Assembly: GCA_963796125.1 (NCBI GenBank)
Contig: CAWCKM010000035.1
Location: forward strand, 1-57,941
From: DASPRG01 sp963796125
Lineage (GTDB): Bacteria > Nitrospirota > Thermodesulfovibrionia > Thermodesulfovibrionales > SM23-35
Length of the DNA: 57,941 nt
Direction: 5' to 3'
The notes under the pieces are model-generated. The model worked only from the letters and a program-made list of their open reading frames with translations. It was not told the origin of the DNA and ran no database searches. Positions 35,470 to 45,585 of the stretch are shown piece after piece. The stretch's first letter is position 1. Every line of letters starts with the position of its first letter. Both the position numbers and the translations under genes were made by a program.

Positions 35470-37180
35470 GTCGACTGCTTATGCTGATGATAATCCCATG
35501 AACAAAATGAGGGATGAAACAGTTTCCTATTTCAAACCCATCGCAGGAAGAGTGACAAAAGTTGAGGACCAAAAAGTTCTTGTCAGCTTTAGGGACAAAG
35601 GACGCTGTGAGAGAAGGCATGAGATTTTCTGTATTGCGAGAAGGGATAACGTTTGTGCACCCTGTCACGAAAGAACCATTGGGGAAACTTGAATCTCCTG
35701 TCGGGAAGATCGAGATAAAGGAGGTTAATCCTGACTCATCAACGGGAATTATTATAACCGGAGAGATAAAAGAAGGCGATAAGGTCCGGATTTCAGAGAA
35801 GCAGGTGAGCATGCTTTTCTGTCAGTCAAAAGGTATTGACTGGAATATTGCTGACTTGTATTTCAGAAGCCTGAAAGAGACGGGGAGGTTCGATATTCTT
35901 GAAACAGGCATCGAGACAGATGACCCTCAGGAAGCTATTAAGGAAGCAAAGCGGCTTAATGCCGAGGTTGCTCTTCTGCTTACATCCAGGACGATCGAAT
36001 CGAATATGGTTGTTACCCAGCGACTTTTCTGGGTCTCTGATGGTGTTGGTTTTGCCACGACGGATACAAAGATTGATACTGCCTCTGTAAAAGAAATGAA
36101 GTTCGGCGACGAGTTTTTTGCAGTTCAGAAGGGAGAACCATTTCTGGAGGTAGACTTGCCACGCGGCGTGAGGTTCCTGGCAACAGGTGATGTGGATGGA
36201 AATAACAAACAGGAAATGTTGCTGAGCACAGGAAAAGATGTCAAAGTGTATGTATCCGGTGGAGAACTCGAACCAGCCCTCGGTGGAATTAGTATCAAAG
36301 GCTCCAGGATAGAAGACCACCTCTGGATTGATACCATAGACCTTAACAAGAACGGAAGAGATGAAATCATTATTACCTCTATGAGTGGAAAGTCCGGGGC
36401 TGGAGATGTTTACAAAAACGGGAGGGACGAGGTCACGCTTTCTACTGTAAGAAGTGGTGGAATTGTATCTTACTATATATGAACTGCAGGGCACAGAGTT
36501 TGTTCTTCTCTATAAGGGAAATCTCTTTCTCCGGAAGGTGGGAGAACAACTCTTAGCCCAGAACTATTCAGAAGATGAGGGCTTTAACGGCCCTGTATTC
36601 ACCATGATATGGGAGGAAGGTTACAAGAAGGGAAACCCGTTAAACCTTCCGAAAGGCGTGAACCTCTATGATTTTATATACATTGATGACCCTCAGATGG
36701 GCAGACTCGTTTTTGCTTATGATGACGATGGATTCTTAATCTCTATGATAAGGATATGAGACTATGGAGGAGTAAGACTAACACAGGAGGGTTTCTTACA
36801 ACATTCAAGAAGTCATCTTCATGCTTTACCTATTGACCAGGGGTGAATGGTCAATGAAAGACAGATTATTTCTGAAAAACAGGGAGGTTCTTGTCGTTAA
36901 AAGGATCCCTCTTATAGAAATGGTTAAAGGGATTGGTTATAAAAAATCCCAGATTAAAAACTTATGGTGGAACGGGCTTTCCATGGAAGAAGGTGTTCTC
37001 ATAGACAACATCAAGGGTTCTGTCCTTGACTATGCAGTTTCAGGTGACAAGATCATTGTACTTGTGAGCCCTACCTTCGGGTTGGGTATCAAACCCGAAA
37101 ATATACTGAAGGGCGAAAATCCGCTGGGATCGAAGCTGTATATTTATTCAATGATTAAAGGGTTAGGAGAAAAGAATTGA
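35411..37180 (+). CDS. Exported FlgT-C/FG-GAP-repeat-like protein, frameshifted
   Basis: About 590 codons over several frames. The N-terminus MHCVLCFLPYALCSMLSAFQ-STAYA would act as a signal peptide but is encoded by repeat family E. Then YFKPIAGRVTKVEDQKVLVSF and REGMRFSVLREG, a FlgT C-terminal-like beta domain; IDWNIADLYFRSLKETGRF with LNAEVALLLTSRT, a peptidoglycan-side or lipoprotein-like fold; then FG-GAP-type repeats (ATGDVDGNNKQEMLL, DLNKNGRDEIIIT, IDDPQMGRLVFAYDDDGFL). Shifts near 35600, 36460 and 36735-36820. Probably a periplasmic or outer-membrane-associated assembly protein; no flagellar gene is nearby. Confidence 0.65.
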
Positions 37181-37897
37181 TACTGTCCGGTCGAATACCA
37201 AAACATGTTGGAATCATCATGGATGGAAATGGAAGATGGGCTGAACTGCGCGGTCTTCCGAGGGTAGAAGGCCACAGACAAGGAGCAGCGCGTTCGAAGG
37301 AGATCATCGAAGCAGCAAGTGAACTCGGGATAAAGGTATTGACCCTCTATGCCTTTTCTTTGGAGAACTGGCAGCGACCGACATTAGAGGTCAAGACGCT
37401 GATGAGACTTCTCGAATTCTATCTTGAAAAAGAACTTGCAGAACTTATGGCAAAGGGAGTTGTGTTCAGAACGATCGGTGATATATGGAAATTGCCGGCA
37501 GATATACAGATCCTCATAAGAGAGGTAGAGGAAAAGAGTGCTTCCAATAAGGGATTGAATCTTGTTGCTTGCCCTGAGCTATAGCGGAAGGGACGAGATT
37601 CTCAGGGCAGTGAAGAAGGTGCTCTATTCCGGCATTAAGCCTGAAGAACTGACTGAAGAGTCTTTCAGTTCTTGTCTTGATACCGCTGGTCTGCCGTCAC
37701 CTGACCTTATTATACGAACGAGTGGAGAGATGCGCATAAGTAATTTTCTGCTCTGGCAGGGAGCATATTCAGAACTCTATTTTACGGATATCCTCTGGCC
37801 GGATTTTACAAAGGAAGAATTCTTTCTCGCCATACAGCATTATCAGCAGCGGGAGAGGAGGTTCGGGGCCATCTCTACGAGGAGAGATGCACCTTAA
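37177..37897 (+). CDS. uppS: Isoprenyl (undecaprenyl diphosphate) transferase, frameshifted
   Basis: Frames 37177-37584 and 37562-37897 form a protein of about 240 residues. PKHVGIIMDGNGRWAELRGLP holds the catalytic Asp; GHRQGA, LTLYAFSLENWQRP and then, in the second frame, LALSYSGRDEI, DLIIRTSGEMRISNFLLWQGAYSE and DILWPDF. It elongates farnesyl diphosphate with isopentenyl diphosphate to the C55 carrier for peptidoglycan and LPS. The TTG start overlaps the preceding stop. The shift lies at 37565-37580 (NLVACPEL versus LLALSYSG), most likely a one-base error since the enzyme is essential. Confidence 0.92.
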
Positions 37898-38740
37898 AAG
37901 ACTTGTTGTTGCAGCGGTTCTCCTGCCTTTTCTGTATCTCTATATCATGTATCTTTCCCCTGCATATTTCATCCTTTTGCTGATCATCATGTCTGTTGTT
38001 GCCCTGTCAGAATTCTATTCCATGTATCACGTAGCAGGGATATTACGTTATTCAGGTATTTTCTTCGGGATATTAATCCTCTGCACATTTTATTTTTCAA
38101 GGGGATTCCTTTTTAATGTCATCATCCTCTCTGTTATGGCATTAGCAGCCATGAGGCTCTTTTTTAAGAGAAACCCCAGGGGATCCCTTTATGATACCTC
38201 TATCCCTGTTTTCGGTTTGCTCTATATCCCCGGTTTGCTTACATTTCAGGCATACATCAGGGAGGCTGGGGCCTGAGTGGATAATCCTTCTTTATGCAAC
38301 AGTATGGGCAGCGGATTCCATGGCCTACTATATCGGCACATTTATTGGAAAGAAGAAACTCTATGTGGAGGTAAGCCCAAATAAGACTGTGGCAGGTGCA
38401 GCAGGTTCACTTATTGGAGGAGTTCTGGGTGTAGTCGTCATGAAATACTACCCTCATACCTGTACTAACTGTATCCTCTGTCCTTATCATTGGTATAATG
38501 ATAGGAGCTATAACTATCATCGGTGATCTTGTGGAGTCCATGTTTAAACGCGACGCCGGTGTCAAGGATTCAGGGATCATTATTCCGGGACATGGAGGCA
38601 TATTAGATAAGCTTGACGGGGCACTTTTTGCAGGACCGGTCCTCTTCTGGTTGATAATAACAATTAAGGTAATAAGAATAAGAGATGAAACGCATAACAA
38701 TTCTTGGTTCAACAGGTTCAGTGGGGAGAAATGCCCTTGA
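37887..38740 (+). CDS. cdsA: Phosphatidate cytidylyltransferase, frameshifted
   Basis: Three pieces (37887-38276, about 38270-38526, 38498-38740) form one integral membrane protein: RLVVAAVLLPFLYLYIM and further helices, WIILLYATVWAADSMAYYIG, GKKKLYVEVSPNKTVAGAAGS, and the family signature GDLVESMFKRDAGVKDSGIIIPGHGGILDKLD. It makes CDP-diacylglycerol for phospholipid synthesis. The last 18 or so codons overlap dxr, so the true stop probably lies earlier (about 38670-38690) and another indel hides it. Overlaps uppS by 11 bases. Confidence 0.88.
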
Positions 38741-39848
38741 AATTATTTCAAACCACAGGGACCAATTTAAAGTTGTCGCCCTGACAGCAGGCAAAAATAT
38801 CGACCTCATTGAGGAACAGATAAAGTCCTTTTCTCCCTGAGGTTGTTGCTGTTGCAGATGAAGCAGCCGCAAGGGAATTGCGGAGCAGGATGCGAAAGCA
38901 TGCTCCCTCAGATACTCTCAGGCCATGATGGTGTCACAGAGGTTGCTGGTTACAGGGGCTCGGAGTTTGTGCTCTCTGCAATTGTTGGAGCTGCCGGACT
39001 TGTTCCGACCATATCGGCAATACAGGGCTGGAAAGACAATCGGACTTGCAAATAAAGAGGCCCTTGTAATGGCAGGGAGGATTGTAACTGAAGAGGCTAA
39101 GAAATCAGGGGTGAGAATCTTTCCTGTTGATAGCGAACATAGTGCAGTGTTCCAGTGTATTGAAGGACACAGGAACTCTGAGATTAGAAGGATAATCCTT
39201 ACGGCATCGGGAGGGCCCTTTGCCGGTAAGGATATCAGCGAACTGAATGATATGAAGCCTGAGGATGCCCTCAGGCACCCGAACTGGCAAATGGGGAAAA
39301 AGATCACGATAGACTCTGCAACTCTTATGAACAAGGGGTTTGAGATGATTGAGGCACACTACCTTTTTAATGTTCCCCCGGAAAGGATAGATGTGCTTAT
39401 CCATCCACAGAGCATCGTTCATTCAATGGTTGAATTTCTTGACAGAAGTTATATTGCTCAACTTTCACTACCTGACATGAAGGGTCCGATAGCGTATGCC
39501 CTTTCTTACCCGGAGAGGCTTGACAACGTAATGCAGGGTCTTGACCTTGACGGAATTGAGTCTCTTGTTTTCAAAAAACCGGACAATAAAAGTTTCCCCT
39601 GCCTCTCGTATGCTTACATGGCAATGGAATCACGAGGTACCATGCCGTCTGTGCTGAATGCAGCGAATGAGGTTGCTGTTGAGGCATTCCTGAAAGGAAT
39701 GATACGGTTTACTGAGATTCCATTTGTTGTCAGAGAAACAATGGAAAAACATGAGGTATTACCGGACACTGAGCTTACTGTTATTCTTGAAGCAGACAGA
39801 TGGGCAAGGGAAAAAGCTGAAGAAATTATTAAGGAGATGAAAAATTGA
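38685..39848 (+). CDS. dxr: 1-deoxy-D-xylulose 5-phosphate reductoisomerase, frameshifted
   Basis: ATG at 38685: MKRITILGSTGSVGRNALEII is the NADPH-binding start. After a stop at 38838, the sequence goes on in other frames as VVAVADEAAARELR, FVLSAIVGAAGLVPTISAI, then GKTIGLANKEALVMAG in frame 38925-39848, with FPVDSEHSAVFQC (metal-binding), ILTASGGPF, PNWQMGKKITIDSATLMNKGFEMIEAHYLF, IHPQSIVHSMVEF and VLNAANEVAVEAFL. It performs the first committed MEP-pathway step. At least three indels in 200 bases, then 900 clean bases. Confidence 0.92.
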
Positions 39849-40928
39849 CCTTTCTGTCGGCAATAGTTCTTTTTGGTTTAATCATATTTGTACATGAACT
39901 CGGACACTTCCTCTCAGCAAAGCTGTTGGGTGTTAGGGTTTTAAAATTCTCAATCGGTTTTGGTCCCAAGCTTGTGGGTAGAAAATATGGAGACACTGAG
40001 TATCTCATCTCTTCAATTCCCTTTGGTGGTTATGTGAAAATGCTCGGCGAAAACCGCAGAAGACGAGCTTAAGGAAGAAGAAAAGAAATTCGCTTTTACC
40101 TGCCAGCCTGTATGGAAGAGGTTTGTCATCGTATTTTTAGGACCACTGTCTAATTTTCTCTTTGCCGTCTTTATCTTTGTTTTTGTCTTTTTATATGGTG
40201 TTCCTATATTGCTTCCTGAAATAGGAGATGTGGTGCCCAACTCACCTGCACAGAAGGCCGGGCTTGTGAAAGGAGATGCCATTATCTCTATCGATGGTTC
40301 TGAGGTAACTCAGTGGGACGAGATGACACAGGTTATCCATACGAGCCCGGGCAAGACGCTTCACCTGAAGATCAGGAGGAACAACGAGGTCATTCCCCTC
40401 ACCGTTACACCTGAAAAAAAGAAGGTTCAGGATATTTTTGGACAGGACAAGGAGGTTGGGCTGATCGGGATAAAACCTTCCGGGAGTACTTTTACGCGGA
40501 AGAGCGGTTTAAAAGAATCTGTAGTGAGTTCAATTCGAAGAACCTGGGAAATAACGGTCCTGACCATAGTCTCTGTTGTAAAACTTATTCAGAGAGTGCT
40601 CCCCATGAATACCCTTGGAGGCCCAATCATGATTCTCCAAATGGCAGGAGAGCAGGCATCACAGGGGGTTCTGAATTTTTTAGTGCTCATGGCTATTATT
40701 AATATCAACCTTGGGGTGCTAAACCTGCTTCCTATCCCGATCCTTGATGGCGGGCATATATTGTTTCTTGGTATTGAGGCAATCAGGAGAAAACCTCTTG
40801 AGGAGAAAATCATGGGCATTGCCCAGAGGATTGGACTTGCTTTCATTATTATGCTATTTGGTTTTGTTCTCTATAATGACTTTATGAGAATTATTCTTCC
40901 CTGGATACAGAGGATTCTTAGTTCCTGA
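39845..40928 (+). CDS. rseP: Site-2 zinc metalloprotease, frameshifted
   Basis: First frame (39845-40072) starts at TTG and has FVHELGHFLSAKLLGV (HExxH zinc site) and SIPFGGYVKMLGE; after a one-base shift near 40060 the sequence reads EDELKEEEKKFAF, QPVWKRFVIVFLGPLSNFLFA, a PDZ domain (VVPNSPAQKAGLVKGDAIISIDG), and NLGVLNLLPIPILDGGHILFL with the third zinc ligand. It cleaves anti-sigma factors or signal-peptide remnants in the membrane. Overlaps dxr by 4 bases; uppS-cdsA-dxr-rseP is a classic order. Confidence 0.92.
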
Positions 40929-40940
40929 TTTTAAACATCT

Positions 40941-41384
40941 ATGACAAGGCCAGGCCCCATAAAAAGACAAGTTTCGGCTGGCGGGATTATATTCAGAAAA
41001 ACCGGTGCATCTGTTGAGATTGCCCTTATTGCTGTTAAGGGTGGTAAGGTGTGGTGCATTCCCAAGGGTATTATTGATAAGGGTGAGAGCCCTGAGGTGA
41101 CTGCGGTGAGGGAGGTTTCGGAAGAGACAGGGCTTCAGGGAAGAATCATTGAGAAACTCGGAGAGATAAACTACTGGTATTACATAAAAGAGGAAGAAGC
41201 ACGGTGCAGGAAGACAGTGCACTTGTTTCTCATTGAATACGAAAGTGGCGACATTTCACAGCATGACTCTGAAGTAGACATGGTATCCTGGTTTTCTATT
41301 GATGAGGCTTTGAAAAAGGCAAGCTACAGGGGGGAGAGGGAGATTATAGAGAAGGCGAGGGGTATACTCAAAAGTAAGATGTAA
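40941..41384 (+). CDS. NUDIX hydrolase
   Basis: 147 residues. Complete Nudix box GIIDKGESPEVTAVREVSEETGLQG fits G-x5-E-x7-R-E-U-x-E-E-x-G-U. N-terminal SAGGIIFRKTG and the C-terminal WFSIDEALKKASYRGEREII are like AP4A hydrolase-type or Orf17-like members. It hydrolyses a nucleoside diphosphate linked to another moiety; substrate not clear. 12 bases after rseP. Confidence 0.93.
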   Translation: MTRPGPIKRQVSAGGIIFRKTGASVEIALIAVKGGKVWCIPKGIIDKGESPEVTAVREVSEETGLQGRIIEKLGEINYWYYIKEEEARCRKTVHLFLIEYESGDISQHDSEVDMVSWFSIDEALKKASYRGEREIIEKARGILKSKM

Positions 41385-41413
41385 ATAAAATTAATACAAA
41401 CTCATTAAGTAAA

Positions 41414-41508
41414 GTGTCATTGCGAGGAGTGAAACGACGAATGCAATCTCCTCTTTATCAAGGGAGATTGCCACCTCTTTGGCAACGAGGGGTGAGGCGA
41501 GATTTTCA
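41414..41508. repeat. Mosaic of family B and family C repeats
   Basis: GTGTCATTGCGAGGAGTGAAACG (family B left part) runs into CACCTCTTTGGCAACGAGGGGTGAG (family C right part). The mosaic suggests that one element inserted into or recombined with another. Confidence 0.75.
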
Positions 41509-41546
41509 GAATTTAATGCGTTGTATTATGTATTAAAGAAAGATTT

Positions 41547-42002
41547 ATGGAAAAGATACTATCCTGGGACAAACTAAAAAAGACGGTTGTAAGGCTTAAG
41601 GCCAAAAACAAGAAGGTCGTTTTCACGAATGGATGTTTCGATATTATTCACATCGGTCACGTAAGGTATCTGAAAGAGGCCAAAGGCCTCGGTGATGTTC
41701 TCATAATCGGGTTAAATTCAGATAGATCTGTTTCTTCAATTAAACCGGACAGGCCAATCAATCCTCAGAATCACAGAGCAGAAGTTCTGTCCTCCCTTGA
41801 AATGGTTGACTATGTAGTTCTCTTCGATGAAGAGACGCCTTACGAATTAATCAAGTTAATCCAGCCTGATGTTCTCGTTAAAGGCGGTGACTGGAAGAAG
41901 GGAGAGATTGTCGGTTCAGATATTGCCAGGGAAACATACAGTCTTCCCTATGTTGAAGGAGTATCGACAACAGGAATCATTGAGAGGATTAAAAGACTTT
42001 AG
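41547..42002 (+). CDS. rfaE2: D-glycero-beta-D-manno-heptose 1-phosphate adenylyltransferase
   Basis: 151 residues. Nucleotidyltransferase motif VFTNGCFDIIHIGHVRYL (HxGH), LNSDRSVSSIKPDRPI, VDYVVLFDEETPYELI, VKGGDWKKGEIVGSDI and a final STTGIIERIKRL. Matches the C-terminal half of HldE as a stand-alone protein. Makes ADP-heptose for LPS inner core, in keeping with the GT and msbA genes of the window. Confidence 0.94.
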   Translation: MEKILSWDKLKKTVVRLKAKNKKVVFTNGCFDIIHIGHVRYLKEAKGLGDVLIIGLNSDRSVSSIKPDRPINPQNHRAEVLSSLEMVDYVVLFDEETPYELIKLIQPDVLVKGGDWKKGEIVGSDIARETYSLPYVEGVSTTGIIERIKRL

Positions 42003-42035
42003 TGTCTTCCTTGGAATCCAGTTCTTTATTCTGCT

Positions 42036-42101
42036 TGTCATTCCCGCTTGTCAGGAATCCTTCTTTGATAGCAGAAAGATTCTGGACAAGCCAGAATGAC
42101 A
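42036..42101. repeat. 66-bp near-perfect palindrome
   Basis: TGTCATTCCCGCTTGTCAGG with GAATCCTTCT pairs with AGAAAGATTC and TGGACAAGCCAGAATGACA around a central TTGATAGC. It is the cleanest copy of the palindromic core also found at 20352 and 54838. Confidence 0.9.
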
Positions 42102-42142
42102 AAACCAGATTATCGCATGGGTGAGAGCTATAAAGTGATAAA

Positions 42143-42795
42143 ATGGAAGAGTTGAATACCAATCTGCTTGAATTCTTTACGCAAACATTACAAGCCAGGG
42201 ATAATAGGTCTTATTGGTACTAAGAGATACGATAGGTCTTGCCATCAGGGAGGCACAGAGGAATGTAACCACAGATGCTAAGGCATCTCTTTGGTCACAT
42301 TGCTTCATATTTGGTGAACTGAGGCTTGACAGAAGAGGATTCGGAGGTGCTTTAAGCAAGAGTCCGTACATATTCGAGAGTGATCTTCATGTAAATCTCT
42401 TAAAGCCTCAACTTCGGAATGGTGCTCAGGAAAACTGGATTGGGAAATGGTGTAAAGAGACTGTTGAGCATGCTGCAGTAGTAGATTTCGGTCTATCAGA
42501 AGAACAGAAGGATTCTGTTCTTGCTAGTGCACTTCAACTTGTTGATGAACAAATACTGTATCCGATTCAGGAGCTTCTTGGAACCTGGTTGGCCATAACC
42601 ACGAAAAAACAGTGGCTGCCAAATCCTCTGGATAATCCACATGCCATGTACTGCAGTGCTTTTGTGAGGTACTGCTATAAAGAGGCAGGAAAAGATTTTC
42701 TCGGCACCGATGTGAGTCTTTCAAACACAACTCCTGAGGATATTGCACAGGCAGGAATAAAAGCAGGGGCATTAGAAACTTACAAACCTAATTAA
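42143..42795 (+). CDS. Permuted papain-fold (NlpC/P60-like) protein, frameshifted
   Basis: ATG at 42143 gives MEELNTNLLEFFTQTLQARDNRSYW, then a shift near 42220 leads to RDTIGLAIREAQRN and WSHCFIFGELRLDRRGFGG, ending HAMYCSAFVRYCYKEAGKDFL. A His in a short hydrophobic strand before a Cys at the start of a helix is the order of circularly permuted NlpC/P60 (YiiX-like) thiol hydrolases. About 215 residues. Substrate unknown; lipid or peptide amides are hydrolysed by relatives. Stands at the left edge of an accessory island. Confidence 0.55.
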
Positions 42796-42873
42796 TGATT
42801 CGTAGCAGTACGATTGGCTTTTTTGAGTCATTTCCCTGCCAATTACATTGAATATTGCTTTATTCGAGGTGCT

Positions 42874-43086
42874 TTAATGAACAGTAACATATTCTGCTGA
42901 GGAGGTAGATTCGGGAATAGGCAAATTGTCTTCCAACAAACCACGTACGTGTAACTCAATCGCCTCACGCATGTTTCTCTCCACCTCTTGTCGAGTAGCG
43001 CCGGTAGCAACACAGCCTGGCAAATCAGGGGAGTAAGCAGAATAGTTATCATTTACCTTCTCAATAATAACAAGGAAACGATACAT
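42874..43086 (-). CDS. hicB: HicB-family antitoxin
   Basis: 70 residues: MYRFLVIIEKVNDNYSAYSPDLPGCVATGATRQEVERNMREAIELHVRGLLEDN in outline, the HicB beta-alpha-beta fold (SPDLPGCVA and the EAIELH helix) without a C-terminal DNA-binding extension. Normally it blocks the mRNA interferase HicA made from the gene just upstream. Here only the last 22 codons of hicA survive (43086-43154), whose stop overlaps this ATG by one base. Confidence 0.88.
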   Translation of the reverse strand: MYRFLVIIEKVNDNYSAYSPDLPGCVATGATRQEVERNMREAIELHVRGLLEDNLPIPESTSSAEYVTVH

Positions 43087-43154
43087 TATTTCACCTCCTT
43101 CAGTTTCGCCTGTTTCAAAATACTATTCAGAGTGCCGGGCGCCAAATCACCATG
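43086..43154 (-). pseudogene. hicA remnant (C-terminal 22 codons)
   Basis: Reads [22 protein letters not shown], kept here in outline only: the HGxxxPGTLxSILKQAxL ending is diagnostic of HicA toxins. A stop lies just upstream in frame and the rest of the toxin gene is replaced by the SEC-C protein gene, so the toxin was lost by a deletion that left the ribosome binding site and start of hicB intact. Confidence 0.75.
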
Positions 43155-43474
43155 TTATGGGAAGCTTTTTCCTTTCTTCTTTCACGTATCTCAATTAGTC
43201 CTAATAATGGACCGTCCGAATAGGTATCGTTCGGGTATTTGAACTTCAAATAGTGATAATAATCCCACAATAGTTTTTCGGCGTATTCGTTGTCATAGAA
43301 GCCAAGTAGGACGCACAGTATTGAAATTGCATAAGCCTTTCTGTTATTGCCTGACTTGATAATATCAATAATTTCCTGAGAGCAGTCTGTTCCAGACATG
43401 AGCAGTATCCTGACCGCAAGCTCAACGAATGAATCATTTTGAGGCTCTTTAAGTTCTTGTAGAATCATTGGCAC
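43127..43474 (-). CDS. HEAT-like protein or C-terminal part of the SEC-C protein
   Basis: About 113 residues starting [21 protein letters not shown] with ATG overlapping the SEC-C gene's TGA, so either a coupled gene or the C-terminal half separated by a frame change. Helical ([35 protein letters not shown]), similar in pattern to HEAT-repeat proteins. The last residues ([10 protein letters not shown]) are read from the hicA remnant in another frame, so the true C-terminus has been replaced by the deletion junction. Confidence 0.5.
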
Positions 43475-43911
43475 AGATTGTGCGCTTGCTCCACAAGTCT
43501 ATCAATTAGTGGCTTATGGTTAAGCGGATCAGGATTGTTTCTCATTATCCCAATAAGAATTTCTGTATCCTTTGCTATTTCAATGCGTTTTAGTTCTTCT
43601 TTGCCTCTATCTATAAATTGTCGGGCTACTTTATTTGCTATCCCTTCAATTTCAGGATGGAACAGATAGGAATAAATAAATCTCGGAGCGGAAAGTTCAT
43701 GCACGTCATTCTCGGCAAAAAATGTTTCGTCTAGGAACGGTTGTCCATAATCAACTACTGCCTCAATAGGAATAAAGTTATCGTCTTGTTTTACCCTTTT
43801 TGGAACAGCAAGTTGTCCACCAAAGCCTACATCATGCACTAACATGCAGCATTTCTTGTACTTCTTGCCGCTTCCGCAGGGACACGGGTCATTTCTGCCT
43901 ATATTTGACAT
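43465..43911 (-). CDS. SEC-C zinc-motif protein
   Basis: 148 residues. It begins with an N-terminal SEC-C motif [18 protein letters not shown], whose Cys/His set binds zinc as in the SecA C-terminus, then a helical domain ([27 protein letters not shown]). SEC-C proteins of this type are found in variable regions; some contact SecB or ribosomes, most are uncharacterised. Codon use is like the surrounding island. Confidence 0.75.
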
Positions 43912-44122
43912 TCATTTTACCTTTTATGTTTGTGGTTTGTTTGAGCCGCTGTTTGTTGGTGTTGTAACATTTACTTCTAAAAGTCAAGATTCAAGACCAG
44001 ACCCCGCTGACTCCTTTGTTTTCCCATTAAGGGCGATTTCGCCTAACGTTTCCGTTGCAAAAGAAGCCCGAAGGATTTGTATATTAATCTTTTGCAACGT
44101 GTTATCAGACGTTCGGCTAAAT

Positions 44123-44575
44123 TTATCCACTGTATCCACACATTCCAACTCGCGGTGAATTAACTACTGGCAAGAACATTTCCTCACCACATTCATGAGC
44201 GGACAGCGCATGCATCGCAAAGCCATCCTCTACCTTCATAGATGCACTGATTGCATACTTGTGTGGCAATCTTTCCACACGACTCACAGACTATTCCAGG
44301 AGGGACGTTGACCTTGCCAATAACTTAATGGATTTCCCCTTGATTTCATTCTCTCGTTCTGCCACAATCTTCAGAACAAGTTCAGTAGTAGTGCCAAAAT
44401 CATATTCATGGAGAAATTTCAGTTTTTGGACGGAGGACATCATCTAACACTACATCCATCCCCTCGTCATCCATTTCTTTATCTGGATAAGACGTATATC
44501 TTTTGCCCTCAATTGTAAATGCACTCAAATGAAGTGTTGCGTCAGATGATGCTTCAATATGCAAAGTTCATTTTT
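44123..44575 (-). pseudogene. pRiA4b ORF-3-like gene, decayed
   Basis: Frames joined give HIEASSDATLH, LSAFTIEGKRYTSYPDKEMD, LHEYDFGTTTELVLKIVAE, then PPGIVCESCGKIATQVCNQC (zinc-binding pairs), RGWLCDACA, HECGEEMFLPVVNSPRVGMCG, ending at 44123. The order is that of the pRiA4b ORF-3/IS1096-TnpR-like family with a zinc ribbon. Frame shifts occur near 44300, 44440 and a likely 15-residue deletion near 44540. Start not found. Confidence 0.6.
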
Positions 44576-44658
44576 TACAGACAGACCTTACCCCCTTTTG
44601 ATAATATTAGAGAAAGTTATGCCACCTGTTCATCCCCCTGAAAGCGTCCATAAATCCT

Positions 44659-45585
44659 TTACAAGAAACTGCTGAAAGTCATGAATCTGCTCACGTAGTC
44701 GTTCGTTAGCGACCATTTCTGGCCTGGGATCAACATAATAGACGCCATCCAACTGTTCAGTGCCACAGTGTAGCCTAAAAAGTGATTACTCTTAAATGTC
44801 GAGTTGATCCCGAAAATGCTACTGCCTCTGCGGGCACGTTGAACATCGTGGAGGAAAATAGCAATTACTGGTACATCGCGGCCAAGAAGCTTGACCAGCA
44901 GATACTTATCGAGAAAGACCTTATCTATCCTGTCCTTGCTGGTCGTCTTGACCGAGCCAACAACTTCTGAAGGGTGTATAAACTTGGTTTCTGAAGCAAT
45001 AATGGCTTTGTCACGGGAAAAAACCAAGTCTAATTCGTAGGACATGTCGTAGCCAGGATAGTCAGGTATTGGAATATTGATGGTACGGGGTTCACATTCT
45101 AACCCAACTTTTTGGATGACGAGCTTCACCAACTTTTCAAAAAGCTGTCCAACTCGTTTCCTGGATTGATTTGGGTTGTCGAAGGAGTCGCCGATGCTGC
45201 CGATAGCCTGTTGAACCGTGTAGACAATCTTGTTGATTTCTTTTGACATTACATATTCTCTGTTGTTTTTTTGATCAATGGCTGCATCCTGGTGCCGCCC
45301 GAGATCGGCAAGAAACGTTATGAATCTTTCAAAAGCATTTTTCAGGGCAGCAGGTGATTCAATGAACAAATCAACGTTTAGAGGACGAGTGATCTTATGC
45401 CCATAATGTTCATCATACTGATAAAAAATATAATTTCGATGAGAAGGAGAAACGATACGTGTGGGATGCATCTTTCTCAGGAAGGTAAGGAATGCGAGGC
45501 AAATCGTCAGATAATCGTCCAGCCGAGCGAATGCTGTCTTGTCTTGAACGCTCACTTGCAGATCCGCAAGGCGTACTTCTTTCAT
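44659..45585 (-). CDS. Type II restriction endonuclease (PD-(D/E)XK)
   Basis: 308 residues. A PD-(D/E)XK-like core is seen in MSYELDLVFSRDKAIIASETKF (Asp then Glu-x-Lys) followed by KTTSKDRIDKVFLDKYLLVKLLG. The first 200 residues are helical and probably carry DNA contacts. The gene starts with an ATG that overlaps the stop of a DNA methyltransferase, the usual layout of Type II systems. I cannot assign a recognition sequence. Confidence 0.8.
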   Translation of the reverse strand: MKEVRLADLQVSVQDKTAFARLDDYLTICLAFLTFLRKMHPTRIVSPSHRNYIFYQYDEHYGHKITRPLNVDLFIESPAALKNAFERFITFLADLGRHQDAAIDQKNNREYVMSKEINKIVYTVQQAIGSIGDSFDNPNQSRKRVGQLFEKLVKLVIQKVGLECEPRTINIPIPDYPGYDMSYELDLVFSRDKAIIASETKFIHPSEVVGSVKTTSKDRIDKVFLDKYLLVKLLGRDVPVIAIFLHDVQRARRGSSIFGINSTFKSNHFLGYTVALNSWMASIMLIPGQKWSLTNDYVSRFMTFSSFL

